This document shows positions 5,628-6,623 of a stretch of DNA of 6,623 nucleotides, piece by piece. The stretch spans positions 1 through 6,623 of the forward strand of contig JAIENF010000683.1 in assembly GCA_019751575.1 (NCBI GenBank), written 5' to 3'. Source of the DNA: Burkholderiales bacterium (lineage in GTDB: Bacteria; Pseudomonadota; Gammaproteobacteria; Burkholderiales; CAIKXV01). Within the stretch, counting starts at the first letter, position 1. The number at the start of each line of letters is the position of its first letter. The position numbers and the translations under genes are program-made. The notes beneath the pieces were generated by a model. That model ran no database searches and had not been told where the DNA came from. It saw only the letters and a program-made list of their open reading frames with translations.

Positions 5628-6557
5628 ATGCCGCAGTCGCAACCGATCAAGATCCGCTTCGGCGGCTACCAGATGCCCGCGTCGATCCACAACCAGGCGG
5701 CGCGCCGCTTCGGTGAACGGCTGGCCACCCGGCTGGGCGAAGACCGGGTGCACTTCGAACTGATCGGCAACGTGCTCGACCTCGGGCGCCCGTCGGGGGA
5801 CCTGCCGGCGATGGTCGAGAACGGCGAACTGGAGGCCTGCTACATCTCCTCGGTGCGATTCACCGGGCCAGTGCCCGAGTTCGGCGCACTCGAGCTGCCG
5901 TTCATCGTGCGCGACCGTCCGACCGTGCATGCGGCGTTCGACGGCGAGCTGGGTGCCCTGCTCGAGGCTGGCATGCATGCGAAGACCGGCGTGCGCCTGC
6001 TCGGGCTCTGGGACAACGGCTTCCGCCACCTGTCGAACAAGGTGCGCCCGATCCGCACGCCGGCCGACTGCCGGGGGCTCACCATCCGCACCCAGATGAG
6101 CGCATTGCATGAAGAGCTGTTCGCCGCGCTCGGCTTCGTGCCGATCCCGGTCGACGTGAAGGAGTTCGTCGAGCAGGTCGCCGGGCCGCGCTTCGATGCG
6201 CAGGAGAACCCGCTGACCAACACGTACAACTTCGGCGTGCAGCACTACCACCGCTACATGACGCTCACCGGCCACCTGTTCGGCGGCACCGCGTTCATCC
6301 TGAATGCACGCGTCTGGAACGGCTGGCCCGCCGACGTGCAGCAGGCCGTGCTCGAAGCCGCCCGCGAAGCGACGGTCTACCAGCGCGAACTCGCCGGCGC
6401 CGAAGACGCGTTCGTCCTGTCGCAGCTCGACCCGGCGAAGAACGAAGTCATCGTGCCCACCGCCGCCGAGCGCCAGGCCTTCATCGACGCCGCCGAACCT
6501 GTCATCGCCCGCCACCGCGGCGGCTTCGATCCCAAGGTACTCGCCTGGCTTTCCTGA
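5628..6557 (+). CDS. TRAP-type DctP-family solute-binding protein lacking a signal peptide
   Basis: 309 residues with the fold pattern of TRAP transporter receptors. Landmarks: IKIRFGGYQMPASIHNQAARRF (first strand and helix, 7-28, given here in part: RFGGYQMPASIHN), ELEACYISS, FGALELPFIVRD, GLWDNGFRHLSNKVRPIRTP (126-145), CRGLTIRTQMSA (R154 in the place of the carboxylate-binding Arg), and DAQENPLTNTYNF followed by RYMTLTGH (190-216), the conserved QENP helix region. Family members normally carry a Sec signal and deliver organic acids to DctQ/DctM in the membrane. Here the protein begins MPQSQPIKIRFGG, directly at the mature domain; an in-frame stop at 5538-5540 and no hydrophobic stretch between it and the ATG exclude a hidden leader. 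No DctQ/DctM genes are present. It may act in the cytoplasm as a binding or sensing protein, be exported by another route, or be a relic. Last gene of the operon, 31 bases after the membrane protein. Confidence 0.88.
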   Translation: MPQSQPIKIRFGGYQMPASIHNQAARRFGERLATRLGEDRVHFELIGNVLDLGRPSGDLPAMVENGELEACYISSVRFTGPVPEFGALELPFIVRDRPTVHAAFDGELGALLEAGMHAKTGVRLLGLWDNGFRHLSNKVRPIRTPADCRGLTIRTQMSALHEELFAALGFVPIPVDVKEFVEQVAGPRFDAQENPLTNTYNFGVQHYHRYMTLTGHLFGGTAFILNARVWNGWPADVQQAVLEAAREATVYQRELAGAEDAFVLSQLDPAKNEVIVPTAAERQAFIDAAEPVIARHRGGFDPKVLAWLS

Positions 6558-6558
6558 T

Positions 6559-6605
6559 AATCCGGGTCAGAGACGATTTCCGGAAAATCGTCTCTGACCC
6601 GGATT
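6559..6605. repeat. Perfect inverted repeat: REP-like palindrome or terminator hairpin
   Basis: Left arm 6559-6579 and right arm 6585-6605 are exactly complementary over 21 bp with a five-base loop CCGGA (6580-6584). The arms contain CCGGGTCAGAGACGATTT and its reverse complement. It starts one base after the stop of the DctP-like gene. There is no T-run after either arm, so it is not a textbook rho-independent terminator, though such a long stem could still stop or protect the transcript. The GGGTCAGAG/CTCTGACCC core recalls palindromes scattered through proteobacterial genomes near REP-associated tyrosine transposases (from memory). The arms are visibly less GC-rich in the centre than the flanking genes. 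Confidence 0.85.
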
Positions 6606-6623
6606 GTCACTTGCGCCAGAAGA

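Noticed and set aside
5514..6515. Minus-strand open frame of about 333 codons antisense to the DctP-like gene
   Set aside because: There are no family features, and the plus-strand protein is well supported across the same span.
1..6623. tRNA, rRNA, CRISPR array, toxin-antitoxin or phage-type genes
   Set aside because: None of the corresponding structures, repeats or protein motifs were seen on either strand; gaps between genes are short except for the 193-base divergent region.

Overview
The window is high-GC DNA with dense, closely packed genes and codon use typical of Betaproteobacteria, most likely Burkholderiales. The lineage call rests on two Bug-type (tripartite tricarboxylate transporter, TctC-like) periplasmic receptors, a family greatly expanded in Bordetella, Cupriavidus and their relatives, and on a photolyase that reads like the betaproteobacterial class I proteins I remember. 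It is inference; there is no rRNA or other phylogenetic marker here.

Layout. (1) 1-1379, plus strand: the C-terminal two thirds of a CPD photolyase (phrB), cut by the window edge, followed with a 4-base ATGA overlap by a membrane-anchored c-type cytochrome. (2) 1398-2399, minus strand: a Bug receptor, converging on the cytochrome gene with only an 18-base gap. (3) 2400-2592: a divergent intergenic region with a plausible sigma70-type promoter for the rightward genes and repeated GCATGCACG-like words. (4) 2593-6557, plus strand: four genes with gaps of 16, 18 and 31 bases, very probably one operon. They encode a second Bug receptor, an arginase/agmatinase-fold ureohydrolase with altered active-site residues, an uncharacterised protein with two membrane helices, and a DctP-type (TRAP) solute-binding protein with no signal peptide. 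(5) 6559-6605: a perfect 21-bp inverted repeat with a 5-base loop directly after the last stop codon, either a REP-like mobile palindrome or a transcription terminator. The last 18 bases hold no complete feature.

How the genes may work together. The photolyase/cytochrome pair looks unrelated to the rest. The four-gene operon joins a periplasmic receptor for a small, probably carboxylate- or amide-bearing solute with a ureohydrolase-like enzyme and a receptor-fold protein that appears to stay in the cytoplasm. This suggests uptake and processing of a small nitrogenous organic compound, but no substrate can be named. The most unusual points are the loss of one metal-ligand His and of the substrate Glu in the ureohydrolase, the missing export signal on the DctP-like protein, and the uncharacterised membrane protein between them. 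No transporter membrane subunits (TctA/TctB or DctQ/DctM) lie in the window. No tRNA, rRNA, CRISPR array or insertion sequence gene was seen.
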